Of a DNA stretch of 64,000 nt, positions 25,874 to 34,548 are shown piece after piece. Made by a program: the position numbers and the translations under genes. The first letter of the stretch is position 1. The number at the start of each line of letters is the position of its first letter. The notes beneath the pieces were generated by a model. It saw only the letters and a list, made by a program, of their open reading frames with translations. It had not been told where the DNA came from and did no database searches. The stretch is from JADHMP01 sp964386915. Its GTDB lineage: Bacteria > Bacteroidota > Bacteroidia > Flavobacteriales > Flavobacteriaceae. The DNA lies in contig CAYLUQ010000001.1 of the NCBI GenBank assembly GCA_964386915.1, positions 1-64,000 on the forward strand. Reading direction: 5' to 3'.

Positions 25874-27373
25874 ATGGGTATGCAGAGAAGCTTCCTTCCA
25901 ATTTTTGGTTTTTTGGCCCTGATGTATAGTTTTTGGAGTTGCCAAAATCCCAAAGAACAAAAGTCTGCGCCTAATATTATCTACATTTTTGCTGATGATT
26001 TAGGCTATGGAGAACTCGGAGCCTATGGGCAAGAAAAAATTAGAACCCCTAATTTAGACCGTTTGGCGGCTGGTGGTATGCGTTTCACACAGCATTATAC
26101 CGGAGCGCCAGTTTGTGCCCCCTCTCGCTATATTTTACTTACCGGACGGCATTCTGGGCATGCCTACATTAGAGGCAATTACGAACTAGGCGGCTATACA
26201 GATGCCACTGAAGGGGGGCAAATGCCGATTCCATTAGGAACACCCACCTTGGGCACACTCCTCCAAGAAAAAGGCTATACCACAGCTGTAATAGGCAAAT
26301 GGGGGCTGGGCATGCACGACACTACAGGCAACCCACAAAACCACGGTTTTGACTATGCCTATGGTTATTTGGATCAAAAGCAAGCGCACAATTACTATCC
26401 CACTCACCTCTGGGAAAATGGCCAATGGGATTCCTTGCCTAACTCTTATTTTAGTGTGCATCAATCAATCCCTAAAGAGGCTAAACAAGAGGCGTTTGAT
26501 GCTTTTAAAGGGGAAGCCTTTGCGCCTGATCGAATGCTCACTAAAGCCCTAGATTTTATTGATGAAAATGCAGGTGAAAAACCTTTTTTTCTCTATTATC
26601 CATCTCCCATTCCGCATTTGGCTTTGCAGGTGCCAGACTCTTTACTTCAAGAATATAAAGGAAAATTTGAGGAGGAACCCTACCATGGAAACCAGGGCTA
26701 TTCTCCCCACCAATTCCCTCTTTCAGCCTATGCGGCTATGATTACCCATTTAGATCAGCAGGTGGGAGCTATTTGGGAAAAAGTGAAAGCTAAAGGGGAA
26801 GAAGAAAATACAATTATTTTTTTCTCCAGTGATAATGGGCCTACTTTTTTAGGAGGTGTTTCAGCTTCCTATTTTAATAGTGCAGCTGGACTAAGGGGCT
26901 TAAAAATGGATGTTTATGAAGGGGGCATAAGGGTGCCTTTTATTGCCTATTGGAAAAATAAAATCCAAGCTGGAAGTGTTTCAGATTTAATATCGGGGCA
27001 ATGGGATATGTTTAACACTTTTGCCGATATAGCGGGGGCACCACAAACTTCTCCAGATGGTATTTCTCTAATGCCAGAGTTGGTAGGCGCTTCTACACAG
27101 CCTAAACATCCATATCTTTATTTTGAGTATCCTGAAAAGAGAGGTCAATTGGCAATTCGAATGGGTGATTGGAAAGGGGTCAAAACAGACTTAAAAATAA
27201 ACCCCCAAGCAGCTTGGCAATTGTATGATTTAAAAACAGATCCTTCAGAATTACATGATCGGGCTGCAGCATTTCCTGACAAATTAAAACAGTTGGATAG
27301 CATCGTGCAACTGGCCCATCAACACCCTCACATAAGAGAATGGGAATTTATTGACTCAAAACTTAAAAAATAA
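25874..27373 (+). CDS. S1-family sulfatase (arylsulfatase A-like)
   Basis: 499-aa lipoprotein (Cys23, FWSC). The sulfatase core starts with NIIYIFADDLGYGELGAYG (metal Asp pair). The formylglycine Cys81 is in VCAPSRYILLTGR, and TAVIGKWGLGM holds the conserved Lys-Trp motif where the usual His is replaced by Gly-Leu-Gly. FFLYYPSPIPHLALQVP and SSDNGPT supply further metal and sulfate ligands. It starts 8 bp after the acyltransferase and is followed by a fucosidase 6 bp later. The subfamily and sulfated sugar cannot be assigned from this alone. Confidence 0.93.
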   Translation: MGMQRSFLPIFGFLALMYSFWSCQNPKEQKSAPNIIYIFADDLGYGELGAYGQEKIRTPNLDRLAAGGMRFTQHYTGAPVCAPSRYILLTGRHSGHAYIRGNYELGGYTDATEGGQMPIPLGTPTLGTLLQEKGYTTAVIGKWGLGMHDTTGNPQNHGFDYAYGYLDQKQAHNYYPTHLWENGQWDSLPNSYFSVHQSIPKEAKQEAFDAFKGEAFAPDRMLTKALDFIDENAGEKPFFLYYPSPIPHLALQVPDSLLQEYKGKFEEEPYHGNQGYSPHQFPLSAYAAMITHLDQQVGAIWEKVKAKGEEENTIIFFSSDNGPTFLGGVSASYFNSAAGLRGLKMDVYEGGIRVPFIAYWKNKIQAGSVSDLISGQWDMFNTFADIAGAPQTSPDGISLMPELVGASTQPKHPYLYFEYPEKRGQLAIRMGDWKGVKTDLKINPQAAWQLYDLKTDPSELHDRAAAFPDKLKQLDSIVQLAHQHPHIREWEFIDSKLKK

Positions 27374-27379
27374 TTCAGC

Positions 27380-28831
27380 ATGCAAAAAGCAGTTCAAATT
27401 AAAATTTTATCAATTCTCATTCTGATGCTACTTGGCTGTCAGCAAGAAGCGCCGTTAACCCCAATAGGGCCTGTTCCTACCCCTAGGCAAACCGATTGGC
27501 AGGCACTAGAATATTATGGATTTATTCATTTTAACATGAATACATTTACCAATAAAGAATGGGGCTATGGCGATGAAAAGCCCAGTCAATTTAACCCTAC
27601 GGCACTAGACACGGATCAATGGGCCCGCATTATGAAAGCTGCTGGCATGAAAGGTATTATCATTACCGCTAAACATCACGACGGATTTTGTCTTTGGCCT
27701 AGCGCCTACACGGAGCATTCTGTTAAAAACAGCCCCTGGCGAGGAGGGGAGGGTGATTTAATTCAAGAATTATCGGCTTCTTGCCAAAAATTTGGCTTGC
27801 AATTGGGTATTTATCTCTCCCCTTGGGATCGGAATCATACCGCTTATGGAAGTCCAGAATACATCACCTATTTTAGAAATCAACTAACAGAATTACTCAC
27901 CCAATACGGACCAATTTTTGAAGTTTGGTTTGATGGAGCCAATGGAGGAGATGGCTATTATGGCGGTGCTAATGAGGAACGAAGGGTAGACAAAAAAAAC
28001 TATTACGATTGGGCTAACACATACGCATTGGTTCGCAAACTTCAACCTAATGCTGTTATGTTTAGCGATGCAGGCCCTGATATTAGATGGGTAGGTAATG
28101 AAAAAGGCTATGCCGCCGAAACCACCTGGTCTCCTATTTATCGTGATAGTGTTTATGGAGGTATGCCCGATTTTCATCGTTTTGCTTCTGGACAACAAAA
28201 CGGAACGCATTGGATTCCCACTGAAACCGATGTCTCTATTCGCCCAGGCTGGTATTATCATCCAGAAGAAGACGACCAAGTTAAATCTTTGGATAAGTTG
28301 GTTGATATTTACTACAACTCTATTGGGCTAAATAGTTCGCTTTTACTCAATATTCCGGTAGACAACAGGGGGTTAATTCATGAAAACGATGCCGAAAAGC
28401 TGTTGCAACTAGGCGCTTATGTTGAAGCCACTTTTGCTGAAAATATACTAGCTAATGCCCATGTTTCATCGGAGCAGAGTAGGAGCGGCTTATCGGCATC
28501 CGCTATTTTGGATGGAGATATAGAAACTTATTGGGCCGCAAAGGATCAAGCTGATCCTGTGAGTCTAACGGTTAAATTGAAAAATCCCGAACAAGCCAAT
28601 GTTTTTGAAGTACGAGAATTTTTACCCTATGGCCAACGCATCAAAGGGTTTGAACTTGAAGTGCTGGTGGATGGCATTTGGAAAAAAGTAAAAGAGGGTA
28701 CCACAGTAGGAAACAAAAGGCTCATCCGATTTGAAACGGCTACTATAGAAGCCTTGCGGTTTACAATTACCGAAGCCAAAGCGGCTCCTGTAATTACTGA
28801 AATGGGTCTTTATTTAGAAGCTGAAATTTAA
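27380..28831 (+). CDS. Alpha-L-fucosidase (GH29) with C-terminal F5/8-type C domain
   Basis: 483-aa lipoprotein (Cys20, LLGC). Differs from the first fucosidase: the N terminus PTPRQTDWQALEYYGFIHFNMNTFTNKEWG and the block WGYGDEKPSQFNPTALDTDQW are typical of the GH29-B group, which prefers branched alpha-1,3/1,4-linked fucose. The nucleophile is Asp185 in EVWFDGANGG. After residue about 355 a discoidin-like carbohydrate-binding domain (CBM32-like) follows, with SARLSASAILDGD-type features (here SGLSASAILDGDIETYW). The gene lies 6 bp after one sulfatase and 10 bp before another, in the same unit. Confidence 0.92.
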   Translation: MQKAVQIKILSILILMLLGCQQEAPLTPIGPVPTPRQTDWQALEYYGFIHFNMNTFTNKEWGYGDEKPSQFNPTALDTDQWARIMKAAGMKGIIITAKHHDGFCLWPSAYTEHSVKNSPWRGGEGDLIQELSASCQKFGLQLGIYLSPWDRNHTAYGSPEYITYFRNQLTELLTQYGPIFEVWFDGANGGDGYYGGANEERRVDKKNYYDWANTYALVRKLQPNAVMFSDAGPDIRWVGNEKGYAAETTWSPIYRDSVYGGMPDFHRFASGQQNGTHWIPTETDVSIRPGWYYHPEEDDQVKSLDKLVDIYYNSIGLNSSLLLNIPVDNRGLIHENDAEKLLQLGAYVEATFAENILANAHVSSEQSRSGLSASAILDGDIETYWAAKDQADPVSLTVKLKNPEQANVFEVREFLPYGQRIKGFELEVLVDGIWKKVKEGTTVGNKRLIRFETATIEALRFTITEAKAAPVITEMGLYLEAEI

Positions 28832-28841
28832 TTTGATTAGG

Positions 28842-30374
28842 ATGAAAAAAATACTTGTTTTATTTGGGTTAATAGTATTTCTGGTTGGGTGTGAGCAGGC
28901 TGAACCACAACCTCCAAATATAGTTTTGTTTTTTGTAGACGATTTAGGTTGGCAAGACACTTCGGTGCCTTTCTGGACAAAACCAACCCCATGGAATGAG
29001 CGGTACCAAACACCAAATATGGAGCGATTAGCAGCAATGGGAGTCAAATTTACCAATGCCTATGCTACTCCAGTTTGTTCACCCACTAGGGTGAGTCTTC
29101 TAACAGGTATGAATGCTGCCCGCCATAGAGTGACCAATTGGACCCTGCGACCTGATCAGCAACAACCTATGGAAAAAAACCACCCCACTTTGGGTTTCCC
29201 AGATTGGAACTATAACGGTATTGGCTTGAGTCCCGAAACGCCAAATGCGGTTTATGCCACTCCTTTTCCTGAGTTGTTGAGTCAAAAAGGCTATTATACT
29301 ATTCACGCTGGAAAGGCCCATTTTGGAGCTATTGGTTATCCTTCCTCTAATCCAGAAAATCTCGGTTTTGCTGTTAATATTGCAGGGCATGCGGCAGGTG
29401 CTCCGAGTAGCTATTTGGGCAAAGAAAATTTTGGAAATGGAAATCCAGATCAAAAAGTATGGGCCGTTCCAGGGCTTGAAGCCTATCATGGCCAAGATAT
29501 ATTTTTAACCGAAGCACTCACACAAGAAGTTTTAAAAGCTGTATCTAAACCGGTTGAAATGAGGCAACCTTTCTTTTTATATTTTGCTCCCTATGCTGTT
29601 CATACTCCCTTAAAACCAGATGATCGTTTTGTACAAAAATATCGTGATCAAGGTTTAGAAGAGCCAGAGGCACGCTATGCTTCTATGATTGAAAGTATGG
29701 ACCACGCTTTAGGAAAAGTTTTAGATTATCTCGAGGCTGCTCAAATTGCGGATAATACCATTGTGCTGTTTATGTCAGACAATGGAGGATTAAGCGCTTC
29801 GGCTAGAGGAGGGGAAAAACATACCCATAATAGTCCGCTGTCTAGCGGAAAGGGTTCCATATATGAGGGAGGCATACGGGTGCCCATGTTGGCACATTGG
29901 CCGGGAGTTACAAAAAGGGGGACAACCACTGACCATCCCATCATTATTGAAGATTTTTTCAGTAGTATTTTAGAAATGGCAGCAGTAAACGCCCCTGATG
30001 TGGTACAAACTGTAGACGGGAAAAGTTTTGTGCCCCTCCTAAAGGGTAGCGCCCCACCCACCCACCCTTTGTTTTGGCACTATCCAAACGAATGGGGCCC
30101 TGAAGGTCCGGGCATAGGCAGTTATAGTGCTGTGCGAAAAGACGATTGGAAGCTGATTTATTTTCACCTCGATCAACATTTTGAATTGTATAATCTCAGT
30201 GAAGACATTTCTGAAACTCAAAATCTTTTTGCTACAGAAAATGAAAAAGCACAGCAATTAGTTGCCGTTTTAGATGCTCATTTACAAGAGGTAGAGGCTC
30301 AAATGCCACATCTTAAAGCCACACAAGAATCAATTCCTTATCCTTTAAGCGCTTTAGAAAACGAACAACAATGA
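28842..30374 (+). CDS. S1-family sulfatase
   Basis: 510 aa from the ATG at 28842; a TTG three codons earlier gives no better signal. Lipobox Cys17 (FLVGC). The metal motif is NIVLFFVDDLGWQD; the formylglycine Cys79 sits in VCSPTRVSLLTGMNAARHRVTNW, a variant ending LTGM rather than LTGR that is shared by many marine S1 sulfatases. GKAHFG replaces the usual GKWH motif, and MSDNGGLS and KGSIYEGGIRVP complete the active-site set. The stop overlaps the next small gene by 4 bp. Substrate unknown; the genomic setting favours a sulfated fucose- or hexosamine-containing glycan. Confidence 0.92.
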   Translation: MKKILVLFGLIVFLVGCEQAEPQPPNIVLFFVDDLGWQDTSVPFWTKPTPWNERYQTPNMERLAAMGVKFTNAYATPVCSPTRVSLLTGMNAARHRVTNWTLRPDQQQPMEKNHPTLGFPDWNYNGIGLSPETPNAVYATPFPELLSQKGYYTIHAGKAHFGAIGYPSSNPENLGFAVNIAGHAAGAPSSYLGKENFGNGNPDQKVWAVPGLEAYHGQDIFLTEALTQEVLKAVSKPVEMRQPFFLYFAPYAVHTPLKPDDRFVQKYRDQGLEEPEARYASMIESMDHALGKVLDYLEAAQIADNTIVLFMSDNGGLSASARGGEKHTHNSPLSSGKGSIYEGGIRVPMLAHWPGVTKRGTTTDHPIIIEDFFSSILEMAAVNAPDVVQTVDGKSFVPLLKGSAPPTHPLFWHYPNEWGPEGPGIGSYSAVRKDDWKLIYFHLDQHFELYNLSEDISETQNLFATENEKAQQLVAVLDAHLQEVEAQMPHLKATQESIPYPLSALENEQQ

Positions 30375-30583
30375 AAGAAAAACTAGTGATGCCCCTGCTG
30401 GCTAGTCTCACCTTGGGACTGGCCCCTTTTACTCCAGAGCCGCACCTGATTGGAAAACTCAGATGGGTGGCTGGGGGAGCCAAAGGTATGCAAGGGATGG
30501 ATTATTTTGATTTGCTTTTACACGGATCGCCTTGGGTATGGCTTATAATTTCATTATTTTTACATCTGAAAAAAAATAATTAA
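30371..30583 (+). CDS. Small membrane protein, RND-type tail family, function unknown
   Basis: 70-aa protein whose ATG overlaps the sulfatase TGA. Two hydrophobic segments (LVMPLLASLTLGLAPF and PWVWLIISLFLHL) flank a conserved soluble loop HLIGKLRWVAGGAKGMQGMDYFDLLLHG. Short proteins with this LxGKLRWVxGGAxGM pattern are widespread in bacteria and are sometimes labelled RND-transporter-related, without known function. Its overlap with the sulfatase suggests co-expression but may be incidental. Confidence 0.72.
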   Translation: MKEKLVMPLLASLTLGLAPFTPEPHLIGKLRWVAGGAKGMQGMDYFDLLLHGSPWVWLIISLFLHLKKNN

Positions 30584-30601
30584 CGATTCAAATCTGAAAT
30601 T

Positions 30602-30793
30602 ATGGCTACTTATGAATGTTCAAAATGTGGAATGGCTGTTAACGCAACTTGCGCCAAGTGCAACATTCCCTTAGAAAATGACTATCTCACTTTAGACAAC
30701 GGCACTCAAGTACAAATATCTATTTGCCGCAGTTGTGAAGGCAAAATCAAATCGCCTCAATGTTGTGGTGAGGATATGAGTTGTGAGGTTTAA
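30602..30793 (+). CDS. Small zinc-ribbon protein
   Basis: 63 aa with eight or more cysteines in CxxC pairs: CSKCG, CAKC, CRSCEGK and CCGEDM, a double zinc-knuckle pattern. Acidic and polar, no signal peptide or membrane segment. Similar tiny ribbon proteins are common in Flavobacteriia next to unrelated genes; binding of zinc is a safe inference and the role is unknown. It starts 18 bp after the small membrane gene and closes the plus-strand run. Confidence 0.78.
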   Translation: MATYECSKCGMAVNATCAKCNIPLENDYLTLDNGTQVQISICRSCEGKIKSPQCCGEDMSCEV

Positions 30794-30838
30794 ACACCTA
30801 ATTTAATTCGTTTTTTGGGAGCTCACCCTAAATGAGAC

Positions 30839-31723
30839 TCAACTACGGGCAATAAAATTCAGTAATTCTTGATTGGAAATTTTTGGGTTTGCCCCTTGTT
30901 TGGAGGCCACTAAGGCACCCATTGCACAGGCATATTTCAAACTTTTTTGAGGCTTTTCATGGGTCAACAGACCGTGAAGTAATGTGGCCAGAAATGAATC
31001 GCCCGCCCCAACGGTATCCGCTACTTTGGTTGGAAACCCCTTTTGTTGATAGCATAAATTATTCCAAATCAAGGCGGCGCCTTCGGCGCCTAGTGTTACA
31101 CAAATGCCTTTCCCTTTAAAGGTTTTGAGTAGTGCTCTGAGTTGATCTTCAAGATTGTTTTCATCTATTTGAAAATGATTCAAGAGGATGTTGAGCTCTT
31201 CCTCATTGCATTTGATAAAATCAGATTGCGCCAAGAGATCAAGAAGCGTATTCCAATCAAAAAAGGGGGGCCTCAAATTGATGTCAAAGACACTAAAGGG
31301 AGCGAGCTGCAAGAGTTCAAGTAGTGTTTGTTTAGAAGGATTTTGCCGCGCAATTAAACTGCCAAAAACAAATAAATCAGACGCTTCCACAGCTTGTTTG
31401 TTCTCTGAATTAATGGCTATATAATCCCAAGCTACAGGCTGTGAGATTTCATAAGAAGCATTTCCTTTTTCATTTAAAGAAACTATCACAGTGCCTGTAC
31501 TATACTGCTTGGAGCTTTGGATTAGTTCAGTTGAGAGTCCTTCCTGTTCTAAAAAGGTTTTGAGGGTTTCGCCGTCAGAATCAAGCCCAACGGAGCTAAT
31601 CATTTGGCAATGGAGACCAAGAGCGTGCATTCTCAGGGCTACGTTTAGGGGTGCACCTCCAATCTTTTTTTCGTTAGGAAAACAATCAAAGAGTACCTCC
31701 CCAAAACAAACTACCTTTTTCAT
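30839..31723 (-). CDS. PfkB-family carbohydrate kinase (fructokinase-like)
   Basis: 294 aa from the ATG at 31723 (a TTG is three codons upstream). PfkB/ribokinase fold with the N-terminal GGAPLNVALRMHALG signature, substrate loop, and the C-terminal ATP/anion-hole motif DTVGAGDSFLATLLHG with catalytic Asp. The CFGEVLFDCFP start is typical of bacterial fructokinases and related hexose kinases. It is transcribed opposite to the glycan island and could phosphorylate a released hexose, but fructose is the family's most common substrate. A TAnnTTTG box ends 6 bp upstream of the start. Confidence 0.9.
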   Translation of the reverse strand: MKKVVCFGEVLFDCFPNEKKIGGAPLNVALRMHALGLHCQMISSVGLDSDGETLKTFLEQEGLSTELIQSSKQYSTGTVIVSLNEKGNASYEISQPVAWDYIAINSENKQAVEASDLFVFGSLIARQNPSKQTLLELLQLAPFSVFDINLRPPFFDWNTLLDLLAQSDFIKCNEEELNILLNHFQIDENNLEDQLRALLKTFKGKGICVTLGAEGAALIWNNLCYQQKGFPTKVADTVGAGDSFLATLLHGLLTHEKPQKSLKYACAMGALVASKQGANPKISNQELLNFIARS

Positions 31724-31729
31724 TAAGGC

Positions 31730-31737
31730 CAAAAATA
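31730..31737 (-). promoter_or_regulatory. Promoter -7 box TATTTTTG for the PfkB kinase
   Basis: Exact match to TAnnTTTG on the minus strand, 6 bp upstream of the ATG, which implies a very short or absent leader. No convincing -33 element was found. Confidence 0.35.
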
Positions 31738-31775
31738 GAAAAGAATTTTTTCCGAAAAGCTATACAAGAAGAGAA

Positions 31776-32072
31776 TTAACCCATTAGCGATTGAACCTTC
31801 ATAGCCAATCCCATATCTCCAGAGATTTTTATTTGTCCCCCCATAACAGCCATCATAGGGTTGAGGTCTCCATCTCTAAGTTTTTTCAATACCTCAGCAG
31901 TCAGACTAATGGTGCAATCGGCTTCACCATCGCCAGCACTAATGGTATTTTGATCACCAGAGCCATCAATGATGATGCCTTGGCCGTCAACTTCAAATTT
32001 TAAAATTCCCCCAATAGGAGCGGTGTTAGCGGCACGTTCTTGAAATTGGGAAAGCATGTAATCGAGACTCAT
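31776..32072 (-). CDS. SCP2 sterol-carrier-like lipid-binding protein
   Basis: 98 aa from the ATG at 32072. SCP-2 domain: GGILKFEVDGQGIIIDGSGDQNT, then ADCTISLTAEVLKKLRDGDLNPMMAVMGGQIKISGD, the conserved pattern of small SCP2 proteins that bind acyl-CoA or other lipids. It is divergent from the beta-oxidation operon, and a 19-bp palindrome plus its own -7 box lie in the shared 83-bp promoter region, so it is probably co-regulated with fatty-acid breakdown. That link is inference. Confidence 0.88.
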   Translation of the reverse strand: MSLDYMLSQFQERAANTAPIGGILKFEVDGQGIIIDGSGDQNTISAGDGEADCTISLTAEVLKKLRDGDLNPMMAVMGGQIKISGDMGLAMKVQSLMG

Positions 32073-32087
32073 TGTTGTTAATTTTTT

Positions 32088-32095
32088 CAAATGTA
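32088..32095 (-). promoter_or_regulatory. SCP2 promoter -7 box (TACATTTG)
   Basis: TACATTTG on the minus strand matches TAnnTTTG exactly, 15 bp upstream of the SCP2 ATG. The 19-bp palindrome begins 8 bp upstream of it. Confidence 0.55.
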
Positions 32096-32103
32096 AGACA
32101 AAA

Positions 32104-32122
32104 AAATGACACCGTGTCATTT
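32104..32122. promoter_or_regulatory. 19-bp palindrome, probable TetR operator for beta-oxidation genes
   Basis: AAATGACACCGTGTCATTT is a 9-1-9 perfect inverted repeat between the divergent SCP2 and fad operon. The TGACAC/GTGTCA half-sites fit a TetR-family dimer site. It overlaps the presumed -33 region of the SCP2 promoter. The TetR gene ending the fad operon is the natural candidate binder. Confidence 0.55.
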
Positions 32123-32155
32123 ATTTTAGTAGATTCGTTTGGTAAATATAAAGAC

Positions 32156-34543
32156 ATGAATTTTCGCATACAAAAGGTGGCTGTATTGGGTTCCGGTGTG
32201 ATGGGCTCTGGCATAGCATGCCATTTGGCCAATGTTGGATTTGAGGTTTTGCTTCTCGATATTCCAACCCCCAAAGCTACTCATCCCCAGCAAAAAAATG
32301 ATTTAGTTAATAACGCTTTAAAAAAAGCCATAGCCTCTAAACCGGCTCCTCTTTATGATAAAAGTTTTGCTGCCAAAATCACCACAGGAAATTTTGAAGA
32401 CGATTTTCAGCAAATTGCCACTGCTGATTGGATCATTGAAGTTGTGATAGAGCGTTTGGAAATTAAGCAACAAATTTTTGAAAAAGTAGAGGAATTTAGA
32501 GCCCCCAAAAGCTTGGTGTCAACCAACACATCTAGTATTCCCATTAAGCTTTTGGCAGCGGGAAGAAGCGATGAATTTAAAGCCCATTTTTGCGGCACAC
32601 ATTTTTTCAATCCACCAAGATATTTGCAGCTTTTAGAAATAATTCCCACGCAGCACACTGCCCCAGCGGTAGTTGATTTTTTCATGCAGTTTGGAAGCGA
32701 AACCCTGGGTAAAAAAGCGGTGTTGTGTAAGGATACCCCAGCCTTTATTGCTAACCGAATTGGAGTGATGTCTGGCACCGAAATGACCTTGCTAACAGAG
32801 GAACTAAAACTAACGGTTGAGGAAGTTGATGCTCTCACGGGGAGTCTCATTGGAAGGCCCAACACGGCCACATTTAGATTGCAAGATTTAGTGGGCTTGG
32901 ATGTGGGCGAAAAAGTAACCGCCTTTGTGCAAGAGGCCGTACAGGGTGATACCTACCTTGAACAGTTAAAAACAAGACCTCAGCCTAAGTTTATGGACTT
33001 CCTATTAACTAACAAACACTACGGTAATAAAACAGGAAAAGGCTTTTATGAAAAAACATCTCAAAAAGATGAAAATGGGAAAACCATTATTAATGTTTTA
33101 GATCTAGAAACCCTTACCTACGGCCCGGTGCAAAGACCTAAATCAGATTGGATTAAAAAGGCCAAAGGCATAGATTTGATGGACAAAAGGCTTCAGTTTT
33201 TAATTGAAGGAGACCACAAAGAAGCCCTTTTGTTTAAGCGCTATTTCACAGCTCTTTTTGCCTATGCCGCCCACCGTGTGCCCGAAATTGCCGAGCACTA
33301 TTATTTGGTAGATGATGCCATGCGGGCAGGCTATGTTTGGGATTATGGCCCTTTTGAATATTGGGATTTAATTGGGCTAGAGAAAGGCATTGCCATGTTA
33401 GAAGAAGCTGCCCATCCAATACCCGAGTGGATCATGAAGCTCCAGCAAAAAGGGGGAACAAGTTTCTACAAACAAGAAAACGGCAAAAGGAAATATTTCA
33501 ATCTCCAATCGGAGCAATTTGAAGCCCTGCCAGCCATAAAAAATAGTATTGTCCTCAACCATTTAAGAGAACAAACACCTGTCCTCAAAAACAGTGAATG
33601 CACCGTTCATGATTTGGGAGATGGTGTGATGTGTTTGGAGTTTACGAGTAAAAGCAATGCCATTGGAGACGGTATTGGACGAGGCATGCTAGAAGCGGTA
33701 GAAAAGGCAGAAAACGAAGGTTGGAAGGGACTGGTGATTGGGAACAACGCCAAACAGTTTTCCGTAGGGGCCAATTTGATGAACATTGGCATGTTGGCCA
33801 TGCAAAAACAATATGACGCCCTAGAAAAACTGGTGCACGATTTTCAGCAAATCAATATGCGTATGCGCACCGCAAAAGTGCCTGTGGTGGTGGCCACCCA
33901 AGGCTATGTTTTTGGCGGGGGTTGTGAAATTGCCATGCATTGCGATGCTGGAGTCTATGCAGCAGAATCCTACATTGGCCTGGTAGAAGTAGGGGTAGGC
34001 TTGTTGCCCGGTGGTGGAGGCACCAAAGAATTTGCCCTACGTGCTTCCGACGACTTTTTTGATGGGGATGTGCAAATGCCAACGTTAATCAATTATTTTA
34101 AAACCATTGCCACGGCAGCAGTAGCCACTTCGGCCCATGAAGCTTTTCACTTAAATTATCTCAAAAAGGGACGAGACAGTGTAGTGGTCAATACGGCAGC
34201 TAATTTGGGAATGGCTAAAAAGAAGGTATTGAGCCTTGCCGAAAACTATGTTGCCCCCACCGAGCGAAAAGATATTACCGTTCTAGGCCGTTCTGGAATT
34301 AGCGTGCTCTATTCTGCTATCAATGAATTTCGTTTGGGCGAATATATGTCTGATTATGATGTTGAAATTGCCCGTCAGATAGCCTACGTTATTTGCGGTG
34401 GAGACCTCACCAGCCCACAACAAGTGAGCGAAAGTTACCTCTTAGATATTGAGCGAGAAGGATTTATGAAATTACTAGGTAATCAAAAAACGCTAGATCG
34501 CATTCAATATTTATTACTTAACAATAAACCTTTACGAAACTAA
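32156..34543 (+). CDS. fadN: 3-hydroxyacyl-CoA dehydrogenase / enoyl-CoA hydratase fusion (FadN type)
   Basis: 795 aa from the ATG at 32156; an upstream extension runs through the operator and the divergent start. Order of domains: N-terminal NAD-binding 3-hydroxyacyl-CoA dehydrogenase (VAVLGSGVMGSGIACHLANVGF, then THFFNPPRYLQLLEIIPT and GFYEKT), then a second dehydrogenase-like part, then enoyl-CoA hydratase/isomerase from about residue 500 (CLEFTSKSNAIGDGIG, VIGNNAKQFSVGANL, YVFGGGCEIAMHCD, LLPGGGGTKE). This order is the reverse of E. coli FadB/FadJ and matches Bacillus FadN. It converts enoyl-CoA to 3-ketoacyl-CoA in fatty-acid degradation. The thiolase follows after 5 bp. Confidence 0.93.
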   Translation: MNFRIQKVAVLGSGVMGSGIACHLANVGFEVLLLDIPTPKATHPQQKNDLVNNALKKAIASKPAPLYDKSFAAKITTGNFEDDFQQIATADWIIEVVIERLEIKQQIFEKVEEFRAPKSLVSTNTSSIPIKLLAAGRSDEFKAHFCGTHFFNPPRYLQLLEIIPTQHTAPAVVDFFMQFGSETLGKKAVLCKDTPAFIANRIGVMSGTEMTLLTEELKLTVEEVDALTGSLIGRPNTATFRLQDLVGLDVGEKVTAFVQEAVQGDTYLEQLKTRPQPKFMDFLLTNKHYGNKTGKGFYEKTSQKDENGKTIINVLDLETLTYGPVQRPKSDWIKKAKGIDLMDKRLQFLIEGDHKEALLFKRYFTALFAYAAHRVPEIAEHYYLVDDAMRAGYVWDYGPFEYWDLIGLEKGIAMLEEAAHPIPEWIMKLQQKGGTSFYKQENGKRKYFNLQSEQFEALPAIKNSIVLNHLREQTPVLKNSECTVHDLGDGVMCLEFTSKSNAIGDGIGRGMLEAVEKAENEGWKGLVIGNNAKQFSVGANLMNIGMLAMQKQYDALEKLVHDFQQINMRMRTAKVPVVVATQGYVFGGGCEIAMHCDAGVYAAESYIGLVEVGVGLLPGGGGTKEFALRASDDFFDGDVQMPTLINYFKTIATAAVATSAHEAFHLNYLKKGRDSVVVNTAANLGMAKKKVLSLAENYVAPTERKDITVLGRSGISVLYSAINEFRLGEYMSDYDVEIARQIAYVICGGDLTSPQQVSESYLLDIEREGFMKLLGNQKTLDRIQYLLLNNKPLRN

Positions 34544-34548
34544 ACAAC

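Noticed and set aside
28833..28841. Upstream TTG start for the third sulfatase
   Set aside because: The ATG at 28842 gives a normal lipoprotein signal; the extra three residues add nothing.
32072..32155. N-terminal extension of the FadN-type protein
   Set aside because: The extension runs through the palindromic operator and the divergent gene start, and is not part of the dehydrogenase fold.
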